Positions 1-7,941 of a stretch of 64,000 bases of DNA are shown piece after piece. The stretch comes from Variovorax beijingensis (GTDB lineage: Bacteria; Pseudomonadota; Gammaproteobacteria; Burkholderiales; Burkholderiaceae_C), in assembly GCF_007828835.1 (NCBI RefSeq), contig NZ_VIVL01000007.1, forward strand, positions 62,001-126,000. The letters run 5' to 3'. Numbering within the stretch: position 1 is the first letter of the stretch; every line of letters starts with the position of its first letter. The position numbers and the translations under genes are program-made. The notes under the pieces were generated by a model that had not been told where the DNA came from, made no database searches, and saw nothing but the letters and a program-made list of their open reading frames with translations.

Positions 1-726
1 GAAGGTCATGCCCAGCCAGGTGTCGAGCCGCACGCGCCGCAGGTCGCGCCACACCTCCTGGTCGGTGCCGCGCCGCCCGCCCTTGAGCCGGAGCTCCTCG
101 ACTTCCTGCGAGGCCTGCCAGAAGAACAGGTACGGCGAGATGGTGGTGCCCAGCAGCGCCACGATCATCATCCAGTAGCTGCCGCTCCACTGCAGCCTGG
201 GCACGACGAGGTCGTGCAGCACACGGCCCCATTCCACCTGCACAGCGAACACCGCCGCCACGTAGGCAAACAGCGTGAGCGTCAGCCACTTGAGGATGTG
301 GGCCAGCTTGCGGTAGGGCACGAACACCTGCAGCAGCACCGTGACCACGCCGAACATCAGCGAAAGAAAATGCGCCCCGCCGCCCACCACCAGCTGCAGC
401 GCCTCGCCCATGGCCGCGATGTCGGCCGCGATGTTGATGGTGTTGGCCACCACCAGCAGCGCCACCAGCACGAACAGAAAGCCCCGCGGCATGTGCTCGC
501 GCAGGTTGGCCGCCACACCTTTGCCCGTGACCCGGCCGATGCGCGCCGACACCAGCTGGATCGCCACCATGAACGGCAGCGACAGGAACACCGTCCAGAG
601 CAGGCCGGTGCCGAACTGGGCGCCCGCCTGGGTGTAGGTGGCGATGCCGGAGGGGTCGTCGTCGGCCGCACCGGTGACGACGCCAGGCCCAACGTGGCGC
701 AGGAACGACGGAATACGTTTCTTCAT
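1..726 (-). CDS. NRAMP-related divalent metal transporter, 5' part (cut by window edge)
   Basis: The reverse strand reads an uninterrupted frame from an ATG at 726 to the window edge, 242 codons without a stop. It opens MKKRIPSF and continues with the first transmembrane signature GVVTGAADDDPSGIATY, typical of the NRAMP-like metal/proton symporter superfamily. At least five hydrophobic segments follow, including the helix with TISPYLFFWQ. In classical NRAMP proteins the metal is held by a DPGN motif in helix 1 and MPH in helix 6; here these read DPSG and SPY, so this belongs to an NRAMP-related subgroup and its ion cannot be named. The gene is transcribed away from the LysR gene beside it. 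The C-terminal half is outside the window. Confidence 0.8.
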   Translation of the reverse strand, partial: MKKRIPSFLRHVGPGVVTGAADDDPSGIATYTQAGAQFGTGLLWTVFLSLPFMVAIQLVSARIGRVTGKGVAANLREHMPRGFLFVLVALLVVANTINIAADIAAMGEALQLVVGGGAHFLSLMFGVVTVLLQVFVPYRKLAHILKWLTLTLFAYVAAVFAVQVEWGRVLHDLVVPRLQWSGSYWMMIVALLGTTISPYLFFWQASQEVEELRLKGGRRGTDQEVWRDLRRVRLDTWLGMTF

Positions 727-824
727 GTGTGCCTCGATGGTGGCATGCCGAGCCTGACTGCCAGATGATCTTTCGCAGTCGCCCGCTAAAAAAACGCGCC
801 GCTCCTGCGTCTTTCCTTCTTCGC

Positions 825-1742
825 TTATCCGACCCGCTCGGAAAACAGCGCCGTGATCACCTGGCGCAGCCAGCGGTTTGCCGGATCGGCCTCGAAGCGC
901 TTGCTCCAATGCAGCGACACCGTGAAGTCGCGCAGCGGGAACGGCGGCTCGACGATGGCGTAGCCGCCCTCCTCGGCAAAGCCGCGCGCGATGTTGCGCG
1001 GCATCACCACCGCCAGGTCGGTGGCGCGCACGATGGCCGGCAGCACCATGAAGTGCTCGGTCGTCAGGCGCAGCCGGTCTTCGAGGTTCAGCAGCTGCAG
1101 GATGCGCAGCGTCTCGGCGTGCGTGCGCACTGCCACGTAGTCGAGCTCCTGCAGGGCCTCGAGCAGCGCCTGCCCGCTGCGGCGCCGCTTCACGAACGGG
1201 TGGCCCTTTCGCAGCAGCACGATGTAGCGGTCTTTCAGGAGCTGGGCGCGCTGCGTGTCCTTCACCTTGGGCAAAAAGCCGAAGGCGAAGTCGACCCGGC
1301 CGCTGTCGAGCGCGGTGGCGATGTCGCCGGTGGCCAGCGGCATGGTCTCGACGCGCACGCCCGGTGACAGCTCGCGCAGCCGCACCATCAGCGCCGGCAG
1401 GAAACGCCCCTCGCCGATGTCGCTCATGTGGATGCGAAACAGCTTGCGTGAGGCGGCCGGGTCGAAGCGCTCGGGCTCGGCCAGCGCCTGCTGCAGCATG
1501 GCCAGCGCCGCCTGCACCGGCACCGCCAGCCGCTCCGCCCGCGGCGTCGGCGCCACGCCGCCGGGGGTGCGCGTGAAGAGCGCATCGCCCAGCAGCAGGC
1601 GCAGCCGCGTGAGGCCATGGCTGGCCGCCGGCTGCGTCAGGCCCAGGGCCTCGGCCGCACGGCTCACGCTGCGGGCGCGGAAGACCGCATCGAAGAGCCG
1701 CAGCAGGTTGAGGTCGAGCTTCTCGATATGCATGGCGTTCAT
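825..1742 (-). CDS. LysR-family transcriptional regulator
   Basis: The 305-residue protein has the LysR layout: an N-terminal winged helix-turn-helix at about residues 10-65 (DLNLLRLFDAV, then AAEALGLTQPAASHGLTRLR) and a substrate-binding-like effector domain after residue 95. The open frame extends further upstream, but that part has no LysR sequence. The start is therefore ATG 1742 or the in-frame ATG at 1733 (MHIEKLDLN); neither has a clear ribosome binding site. It is divergent from the indolepyruvate ferredoxin oxidoreductase gene with 79 bases between starts, the classic arrangement for a LysR regulator and its target. Control of the iorA-iorB-Bug-thioesterase unit is inferred from that arrangement. 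Confidence 0.88.
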   Translation of the reverse strand: MNAMHIEKLDLNLLRLFDAVFRARSVSRAAEALGLTQPAASHGLTRLRLLLGDALFTRTPGGVAPTPRAERLAVPVQAALAMLQQALAEPERFDPAASRKLFRIHMSDIGEGRFLPALMVRLRELSPGVRVETMPLATGDIATALDSGRVDFAFGFLPKVKDTQRAQLLKDRYIVLLRKGHPFVKRRRSGQALLEALQELDYVAVRTHAETLRILQLLNLEDRLRLTTEHFMVLPAIVRATDLAVVMPRNIARGFAEEGGYAIVEPPFPLRDFTVSLHWSKRFEADPANRWLRQVITALFSERVG

Positions 1743-1821
1743 GTTGGATAGCTGGCTTATTTTATTGATGTATGGCGGCGCGCCGACCACACTGCGAGAC
1801 CCCCCAAAAAAAAGAGACACG

Positions 1822-3981
1822 ATGGAAGTTTCATTCAGCAAGGAAGTGGAGATGCTGCGCCTCGGCGCAGGCGACACCTTCCACGGCGAGGGCATCCTCG
1901 CGATCACCAAGGGCCTGCTGCAGTCGGGCGTGGCCTACGTCGGCGGCTACCAGGGCGCACCGGTGTCGCACCTGCTCGACGTGATGGTGCAGGGCAAGGC
2001 CTACATGGACGAATTGGGCGTGCACGTGGAGGCCTGCTCCAACGAGGCCTCGGCCGCGGCCATGCTCGGCGCCTCCATTCATTACCCGCTGCGCGGCGCG
2101 GTCACCTGGAAATCGATAGTCGGCACCAACGTGGCGGCCGATGCGCTGTCCAACCTGTCGTCGCCTGGCGTGACCGGCGGCGTGCTGGTGGTGGTGGGCG
2201 AGGACTACGGCGAAGGCGCCAGCGTGATCCAGGAGCGCACGCATGCCTATGCGCTCAAGTCGAGCATGTGCCTGCTCGACCCGCGGCCCGAGCTGGGCGT
2301 GATGGTGCGCATGGTGGAAGAAGGCTTCCGCCTTTCGGAGGCCTCCAACATGCCCTGTCTGATGGAACTGCGCATCCGCACCTGCCACGTGCGCGGCAGC
2401 TTCGAGTGCAAGGACAACATCGCGCCCGCCGTGTCGACCCGCGCGCTGATGAGCGAGCCCGCGGGCTTCGACTACATGCGGCTCGCGCATCCGCCCGTCA
2501 CCTTCCGCCATGAAAAGCTCAAGGGCGACGAGCGCATTCCGGCCGCACGGCGCTACATCGTCGAACATGCGCTCAACGAGCTGATTCCGGGCCGCGCCCA
2601 TGCCGACCTCGGCATCGTGGTGCAGGGCGGGCTCTACAACGCGCTGATCCGCAGCCTGCAGCAGCAGGGGCTGGCCGATGCCTTCGGCAGCACCGAGATC
2701 CCGATCCTGGTGCTCAACGTGACCTACCCGATGGTGCCCGAGCAGGTGGCCGACTTCTGCGTGGGCAAGCGCGCGGTGCTGGTGGTGGAAGAAGGCCAGC
2801 CCGAATACATCGAGCAGGACATCGCCACCTTGCTGCGCCGGCGCGACATCCAGACGCCGCTGCACGGCAAGGACATGCTGCCTTCGGCCGGCGAATACGG
2901 CGTCGAGGTGCTCGCGGGCGGCCTCGGCGCGTTCGCCGCGAAATACATCGAGGCCAGCGAGGCTTCATCTTCCGCGCAGGCCTGGCTGGCCGGCAACCGC
3001 GCGCGCCGCGAGGCCGTGGCGCGCCAGCTTGAGACGCTGCTGCCCAACCGGCCGCCGAGCTTCTGCATCGGCTGCCCCGAGCGCCCGGTGTTCTCGGCCC
3101 TGAAGCTCGCGCAGCAGGAGACGGGGCCGGTGCACATCGCGGCCGACATCGGCTGCCATGCCTTCGGCACCTTCGAGCCCTTCTCGATGGGGCATTCGAT
3201 CCTGGGCTACGGCATGAGCCTGGCGAGCCGCGCGGGCGTGGCGCCGATGATGAACCGCCGCACCTTGTCGATCATGGGCGACGGCGGCTTCTGGCACAAC
3301 GGCCTGCTCACGGGCGTGCAGAGCGCGCTCTTCAACGGCGACGACGCGGTACTGCTGATCTTCAAGAACGGCTACACCTCGGCCACCGGCACGCAGGACA
3401 TCATCTCCACGCCCGACGACGAGATGAAGGAGCGCGCCGTCGACAAGCAGCAGAGCCTGGTCGACAAGAACCAGACCATCGAGGCCACGCTCAAGGGCCT
3501 GGGCGTGCAGTGGATGCGCACCGTGACCACCTACGACGTGGAGCGCATGCGCAAGACGCTGACCGAGGCGCTCACCAGCGACTTCAACGGCCTGAAGGTG
3601 GTGATTGCCGAGGGCGAATGCCAGCTCGAGCGCCAGCGCCGCATCAAGCCCTGGATTGCCGGCCTGCTTCAGCGCGGCGAACGCGTGGTGCGCGTGAAGT
3701 ACGGCGTCGACGAGGACGTGTGCAACGGCGACCACGCCTGCATCCGCCTGTCGGGCTGCCCCACGCTCACGCTCAGGGACAACCCCGATCCGCTCAAGGT
3801 CGACCCGGTGGCCACCGTGATCGACGGCTGCGTGGGCTGCGGCCTGTGCGGCGAGAACGCGCATGCGGCCACGCTGTGCCCGAGCTTCTACCGCGCCGAG
3901 GTGGTGCAGAACCCCAAGTGGCACGAGCGCCTGCTGCACGCGCTGCGCGGCGCCATGGTGCGCGTGCTGCAACCCGCATGA
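1822..3981 (+). CDS. iorA: indolepyruvate ferredoxin oxidoreductase, alpha subunit-like
   Basis: This 719-residue protein matches the large subunit of arylpyruvate:ferredoxin oxidoreductases, which convert indolepyruvate or phenylpyruvate plus CoA to the aryl-acetyl-CoA with reduction of ferredoxin. Visible parts are an N-terminal pyrimidine-type domain (YVGGYQGAPVSHLLD), a thiamine-diphosphate motif beginning GDGGFWHNG near residue 486, and a C-terminal iron-sulfur domain with cysteines from residue 634 (CNGDHAC) and CVGCGLC near residue 670. The open frame extends far upstream, but ATG 1822 is chosen because family similarity starts there and GAGAC lies just before it. Its stop overlaps a possible start of the beta subunit (ATGA). 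The true 2-oxoacid cannot be read from sequence. Confidence 0.88.
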   Translation: MEVSFSKEVEMLRLGAGDTFHGEGILAITKGLLQSGVAYVGGYQGAPVSHLLDVMVQGKAYMDELGVHVEACSNEASAAAMLGASIHYPLRGAVTWKSIVGTNVAADALSNLSSPGVTGGVLVVVGEDYGEGASVIQERTHAYALKSSMCLLDPRPELGVMVRMVEEGFRLSEASNMPCLMELRIRTCHVRGSFECKDNIAPAVSTRALMSEPAGFDYMRLAHPPVTFRHEKLKGDERIPAARRYIVEHALNELIPGRAHADLGIVVQGGLYNALIRSLQQQGLADAFGSTEIPILVLNVTYPMVPEQVADFCVGKRAVLVVEEGQPEYIEQDIATLLRRRDIQTPLHGKDMLPSAGEYGVEVLAGGLGAFAAKYIEASEASSSAQAWLAGNRARREAVARQLETLLPNRPPSFCIGCPERPVFSALKLAQQETGPVHIAADIGCHAFGTFEPFSMGHSILGYGMSLASRAGVAPMMNRRTLSIMGDGGFWHNGLLTGVQSALFNGDDAVLLIFKNGYTSATGTQDIISTPDDEMKERAVDKQQSLVDKNQTIEATLKGLGVQWMRTVTTYDVERMRKTLTEALTSDFNGLKVVIAEGECQLERQRRIKPWIAGLLQRGERVVRVKYGVDEDVCNGDHACIRLSGCPTLTLRDNPDPLKVDPVATVIDGCVGCGLCGENAHAATLCPSFYRAEVVQNPKWHERLLHALRGAMVRVLQPA

Positions 3982-3989
3982 GAGACGAC

Positions 3990-5612
3990 ATGGAACAGAA
4001 CCGCCCCATCACCCTGCTCGTCTGCGCCCTTGGCGGCGAAGGCGGCGGCGTGCTCACCGAATGGCTGGTCGACATCGCCCGCCATGCCGGCTACGCCGCG
4101 CAGAGCACGTCGATTCCCGGCGTGGCGCAGCGCACCGGCGCCACCACCTACTACATCGAGGTGTTCCCGGTGCCGCTCGCGCAGCTGGCCGGCCGGCGCC
4201 CGGTGTTCAGCCTGAGCCCGGTGCCGGGCGCGCTCGACGCCATCGTGTCGTCGGAGCTGCTCGAGACCGCGCGCCAGATCGGCAACGGCATGAGCGCGCC
4301 GCTGCGCACGCTGGTCATCAGCTCGTCGGCGCGCATCTTCACCACCGCCGAGCGCATGCAGCCCGGCGATGGCCGCGCCGATGCGCAGCGCCTGCTCGAC
4401 GTTGTGAAAGCCTTCAGCCGCGAACACCATGTGTTCGACATGAACGCCGTGGCGCGCGAGACCGGCACGGTGGTCAGCGCGGTGATGCTCGGCGCCATCG
4501 CGGGCAGCGGCCTGTTTCCGTTCCCGCGCGAGGCCTATGAACACGTGGTGCGCGGCGGCGACGCCCGCGCGCCCGAGAAGCTCGGCAGGATGGCTGCAGC
4601 CAGCCTGCGCGGCTTCGCGGCGGGCTTCGAGGCCGTGGGCACGCCGCGCGCGCAGGCCGCCTTCGTGAGCAGCGTGCTGGCCGCCGACACGCGCGACGCG
4701 CCGCCACCGCCGCGCGCATTGCCGGACGAACTGGCGCGGCGCTTTCCGCCCGCCGTGCACGACATGCTTGCGCTCGGCCATGCGCGCGTGCTCGACTACC
4801 AGGACGCTGCCTACGCCGCGCTCTATGCCGAGCGGCTGGGCCGGCTGCTCGATGCCGAGCGCGCCGCCGACCCGGCCGGCGCACAGGGCTTTGCCATCAC
4901 CCGCGCAGCCGCGCGCTGGCTCGCGCTGTGGATGGCCTTCGACGACATCGTGCGCGTGGCCGCGCTCAAGGGCCGCGCCAGCCGCGCACAGCGCGTGCGG
5001 CAGGAGGTGCGCGCGGCCGACGAAGACATCGTGAAGGTCTACGACCACTTCAAGCCCGGCGCGGCCGAGTTCGCCGCGCTGCTGCCGCCGGGCCTGGCGC
5101 GCCGCGTCACCGCATGGGACCGCGGCCGGCAGGCGCGCGGCCTCGCGCCCTGGGCACTGCCGTTGAAGGTGGGCAGCCACTCGGTGCTCGGCATGGCCTC
5201 GCTGCGCCTCTTGTCTTCGCTGAAGTGGCTGCGCCGCCGCGGCCATCGCTTTGCCGAGGAACAGGCGCTGATCGAGCGCTGGCTCGCGGCGGTGGAGGCC
5301 GGCACGCGCGAAGCCTGGGTGCTGGGCCATGAGCTGGCGCTGTGCGGACGGCTCATCAAGGGCTATGGCAGCACCAACGAGCGCGGCAAGGAAAACCTGC
5401 TGCACGTGATCGGCGAACTCGCAGGCCGTGCAACGCTCGCCGCGCCGGCACGCGCCGAGGCGATTGCCGCAGCGCGCGAAGCAGCCCTGGCCGACGAGGG
5501 CGGCAAGGCGCTCGACGCCGCGCTGGTGCGCCACGGTGCCGCACCGCGGCCGGTGCAGGCGCAGCCTATCCGCTGGATGAGGCGGCCGCCGTCCACCGCC
5601 GGCCAACCCTGA
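3990..5612 (+). CDS. iorB: indolepyruvate oxidoreductase, beta subunit family, with long C-terminal extension
   Basis: The N-terminal 190 residues are the gamma-type domain of 2-oxoacid:ferredoxin oxidoreductases (LLVCALGGEGGGVLTEWLVDI, then GVAQRTGATTYYIEVF), the partner of IorA. Archaeal IorB ends about there, but this protein runs to 540 residues. The extra roughly 340 residues are helical and probably correspond to the DUF6537-type extension of bacterial homologues; their role is unknown. Two starts are possible: ATG 3978, overlapping the iorA stop, and ATG 3990, which has GAGAGAC in front and is preferred. Tight coupling with iorA indicates a two-subunit enzyme. Confidence 0.82.
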   Translation: MEQNRPITLLVCALGGEGGGVLTEWLVDIARHAGYAAQSTSIPGVAQRTGATTYYIEVFPVPLAQLAGRRPVFSLSPVPGALDAIVSSELLETARQIGNGMSAPLRTLVISSSARIFTTAERMQPGDGRADAQRLLDVVKAFSREHHVFDMNAVARETGTVVSAVMLGAIAGSGLFPFPREAYEHVVRGGDARAPEKLGRMAAASLRGFAAGFEAVGTPRAQAAFVSSVLAADTRDAPPPPRALPDELARRFPPAVHDMLALGHARVLDYQDAAYAALYAERLGRLLDAERAADPAGAQGFAITRAAARWLALWMAFDDIVRVAALKGRASRAQRVRQEVRAADEDIVKVYDHFKPGAAEFAALLPPGLARRVTAWDRGRQARGLAPWALPLKVGSHSVLGMASLRLLSSLKWLRRRGHRFAEEQALIERWLAAVEAGTREAWVLGHELALCGRLIKGYGSTNERGKENLLHVIGELAGRATLAAPARAEAIAAAREAALADEGGKALDAALVRHGAAPRPVQAQPIRWMRRPPSTAGQP

Positions 5613-5644
5613 TTCCACGACAAACAACCCAGGAGACACCACCC

Positions 5645-6634
5645 ATGCCCCACCACGCCCTTCCCTGGCGGCGACGCCTGCTGCTCACCGCCGCCTGCGC
5701 GCTGCTGGCCTGTGCGCAAGCACCGGCACATGCCGACACATGGCCCGCCAAGCCGATCAAGGTGGTCGTCAACTTTCCGCCCGGCGGCGCCGCCGACCAG
5801 ATCGCGCGCGCGGTCTCGCAGCCGCTGCAGGAGGCGCTCAAGCAGCCGGTGGTGATCGAGAACCGCGCGGGCGCCAACGGCAACGTCGGCGGCGAGGCGG
5901 TGGCGCGCGCACCGGCCGACGGCTACACGCTGCTCATGAGTTCGGGCGGCATGGTGTCGGTGAACCCGCATCTGTATTCGCGCATGAGCTTCGATCCCGC
6001 GAAGGACCTGGTGCCGGTGGCGGCGGCCGCGCGCGTACTGGTGTTCCTGGTGACCAGGCCCGCGCTGCCGCCCACCAACATCCGGGAGTTCATCGCGTAC
6101 CTCAAGGCCAGCCCGGGCAAGCTGTCGTACGGCTCGCCGGGCAACGGCAGCTCACCGCACCTGGCGGGCGAGATGTTCAAGAGCCAGGCCGGCGTCTTCG
6201 CGCTGCACGTGCCCTACCGCGGCGCGGCGCCCGCGCTGCAGGACCTGCTGGCGGGCCAGATCGACTATGCGTTCGACCCGGGCATCGGCCTGCAGCAGGT
6301 GCGCGCGGGCAAGCTCCGGCTGCTGGCGGTGGGCAGCCCGCACCGCTCGCCGCAGTTCCCCGACGTGCCCACGCTCGACGAGGCCGGACTGCGCGGCTTC
6401 GACGCCGACACCGTGTTCGGCTTCTATGCGCCCGCAGGCACGCCGCCGGAGGTGGTGGCACAACTCAACGCGCAGATCAACCGCGCGCTCGCACTGCCGG
6501 CCGTGAAGGAACGCATCGCCTCGCTTGGCGGCGAAGCATTGCCGGGCTCGCCGGCCGATTTCCAGCGGCGCGCGGCGGCCGATTCGCAGCGCTTCGGCGC
6601 GCTGATCCGCGACCGCAAGATCGTCGCGGATTGA
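5645..6634 (+). CDS. Bug/TctC-family periplasmic solute-binding receptor
   Basis: The 329-residue protein has a signal peptide (MPHHALPWRRRLLLTAACAL, cleavage after AHA near residue 31) and the Bug/TctC hallmark WPAKPIKVVVNFPPGGAADQ followed by VIENRAGANGNVGGEAVARA. These are periplasmic receptors for carboxylates and other small anions, greatly expanded in Burkholderiales and often without a cognate transporter. AGGAGA lies about nine bases before ATG 5645. It follows iorB by 32 bases in the same direction, so it may bind an aromatic 2-oxoacid or acid handled by IorAB; that ligand is inference only. Confidence 0.9.
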   Translation: MPHHALPWRRRLLLTAACALLACAQAPAHADTWPAKPIKVVVNFPPGGAADQIARAVSQPLQEALKQPVVIENRAGANGNVGGEAVARAPADGYTLLMSSGGMVSVNPHLYSRMSFDPAKDLVPVAAAARVLVFLVTRPALPPTNIREFIAYLKASPGKLSYGSPGNGSSPHLAGEMFKSQAGVFALHVPYRGAAPALQDLLAGQIDYAFDPGIGLQQVRAGKLRLLAVGSPHRSPQFPDVPTLDEAGLRGFDADTVFGFYAPAGTPPEVVAQLNAQINRALALPAVKERIASLGGEALPGSPADFQRRAAADSQRFGALIRDRKIVAD

Positions 6635-6679
6635 GCGCGCGCATCGCCCCCCGTGGCCGCCGACGGCGAGAATGAACCG

Positions 6680-7114
6680 ATGAGCAGCAACAGCAAAGAG
6701 ATCACCTACACCGCACGCGTCGAGTTCGGCGACTGCGACCCGGCCGGCATCGTCTGGTTCCCCAACTTCTTCCGCTGGATCGATGCGGCCTCGCGCCAAT
6801 TCTTCGCCGAATGCGGCGTGCCGCGCTGGGAAGAAACGGCGCAGACGCTGGGCGTGATCGGCACGCCGCTGGTCGACACGCACACGCGCTTCGTCAAGGC
6901 CGCGAGCTACGGCGACACGCTGCAGATCGCGGTGCGCATCACCGAATGGCGCGACAAGAGCTTCGTGCAGACCTACCGCGTGCTGCGCGGCGACGAACTG
7001 ATCCTCGAATGCGAGGAGGTGCGCATCTTCGCGGCGAAGCGCGAAGGCGGCGGCATCCGCGCGGTGCCCATTCCACCCGCGATCCGCGCGCTCTGCGACG
7101 AGGCCGCATCTTAG
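6680..7114 (+). CDS. acyl-CoA thioesterase, 4-hydroxybenzoyl-CoA thioesterase family
   Basis: This 144-residue hotdog-fold protein carries the signature VEFGDCDPAGIVWFPNFFRW. The aspartate of the DCDPAG motif (about residue 20) aligns with the catalytic Asp of Pseudomonas 4-hydroxybenzoyl-CoA thioesterase. Length is normal for the family. ATG 6680 is chosen because similarity begins shortly after; an upstream in-frame start at 6653 would add nine unconserved residues. It lies 45 bases after the Bug receptor in the same direction as iorAB. It may hydrolyse the aryl-acetyl-CoA that IorAB would make, freeing the arylacetate; this link is inferred from position. Confidence 0.85.
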   Translation: MSSNSKEITYTARVEFGDCDPAGIVWFPNFFRWIDAASRQFFAECGVPRWEETAQTLGVIGTPLVDTHTRFVKAASYGDTLQIAVRITEWRDKSFVQTYRVLRGDELILECEEVRIFAAKREGGGIRAVPIPPAIRALCDEAAS

Positions 7115-7123
7115 AATGGCCCG

Positions 7124-7327
7124 ATGAACTGGCGCACTCTTCTTCCATTCGCTCTGCTCGCCACCGGCTGCTCGACGCTCCCCAACGAAGTGGTGCCCGT
7201 GCGCGAAGGCGTGCTGCGCGCTCCCACGTACACGCAGGCGGCCGACCATTGCAGCGCCAAGGGCCAGGCGCCGCGCTGGCTCGGCAAGGCGCCAGCGGAG
7301 GCCGGCGTGCTGTTCCAGTGCTACTGA
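7124..7327 (+). CDS. small predicted lipoprotein, function unknown
   Basis: A 67-residue protein starting MNWRTLLPFALLATGCSTLP. The hydrophobic N-terminus followed by LLATGC fits a lipobox, so the mature protein would be lipidated at Cys16, leaving about 50 residues with two further cysteines. It begins nine bases after the thioesterase stop. I recognise no family beyond the lipoprotein signal. Confidence 0.65.
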   Translation: MNWRTLLPFALLATGCSTLPNEVVPVREGVLRAPTYTQAADHCSAKGQAPRWLGKAPAEAGVLFQCY

Positions 7328-7382
7328 GCCTGGCCGCCGCGCGGCAACGACCCGCCCGCGCCACAGGACATTGCCAAAAAGG

Positions 7383-7412
7383 TTGACGCTCTTTGTGATG
7401 CGGTGCAACAAT
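7383..7412 (+). promoter_or_regulatory. candidate sigma-70 promoter of the mgtA leader
   Basis: TTGACG at 7383-7388 is followed after 18 bases by AACAAT at 7407-7412, matching the -35 box in five and the -10 box in four of six positions. It stands at the head of a roughly 690-base leader before mgtA, just after the small lipoprotein gene. The -10 match is moderate. Confidence 0.4.
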
Positions 7413-7470
7413 CCCGCATCTTTACTTCGGAGCCCCGTGCGTGGACAGTGCCAGTTGGATCAGTGACAAG

Positions 7471-7628
7471 ACGCGTGCCTCCTCGGCAGGCGTGACACAT
7501 CCGGCCCTCTAGCGCAGGCTCTTTTGCGCTGCGGCCGCCGTGCACGCAGCCTGACCCGTTCGCCATTCCAGGCCAGCGGTTCTCCCTTCCGAATCCCGCC
7601 ATTCTTCGTCACTGACTTTTTCAGTCAG
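7471..7628 (+). promoter_or_regulatory. hairpin-rich 5' leader upstream of mgtA
   Basis: Three hairpins can be drawn in the stretch without a gene from 7328 to 7676. The first pairs ACGC-G-TGCC (7471-7479) with GGCA-G-GCGT (7485-7493) around a five-base loop. The second pairs AGCGCA (7511-7516) with TGCGCT (7525-7530), extended by CGGCC (7502-7506) with GGCCG (7533-7537). The third pairs CTGACT (7612-7617) with AGTCAG (7623-7628). No U-run terminator follows any of them. I could not match this to the M-box or yybP-ykoY riboswitch. It lies between the candidate promoter and two small leader ORFs. Confidence 0.45.
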
Positions 7629-7676
7629 CTTGCGTGTGTCCGTGCACGAGGCCCTTCATCGCGAAGGAGCCTTGCC

Positions 7677-7892
7677 ATGCGTCAATTCCAGTCTCGCCAG
7701 CAGCACCTGCAGCAGCAACACCAGCCGGTGCAGGAATCCGCTCGCGCGTCTGCGCATGCGCCGACGCGTGCGGTCACGGCGCAGGACATCGACAACGAAA
7801 TGCTGGACCGCGCCGCCGCGCTCTGGACCACGCGGCGCATCCGCAGCTTCTTCCTGCTGCTCGAGCGGCCGCCACGCGCCGGCCAGCGCTGA
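7677..7892 (+). CDS. small glutamine-rich leader ORF upstream of mgtA, function unknown
   Basis: A 71-codon ORF starts at ATG 7677 behind GAAGGAG (7663-7669), a good ribosome binding site; the open frame extends upstream but without such a site. The product begins MRQFQSRQQHLQQQHQP, strongly glutamine- and histidine-rich, and ends basic (TTRRIRSFFLLLERPPR). There is no signal peptide or known domain. It sits in the mgtA leader, 204 bases before the ATPase. It could be a real small protein or a translated regulatory ORF. Confidence 0.55.
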   Translation: MRQFQSRQQHLQQQHQPVQESARASAHAPTRAVTAQDIDNEMLDRAAALWTTRRIRSFFLLLERPPRAGQR

Positions 7893-7941
7893 CGCGCCGC
7901 ACCGCCCCCACCGCCGGACACGCAAGAAACAAGGAGGCCTG

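Noticed and set aside
1255..1821. N-terminal extension of the iorA frame upstream of ATG 1822
   Set aside because: It lies antisense to the LysR gene and has basic, low-complexity sequence; family similarity starts after 1822.
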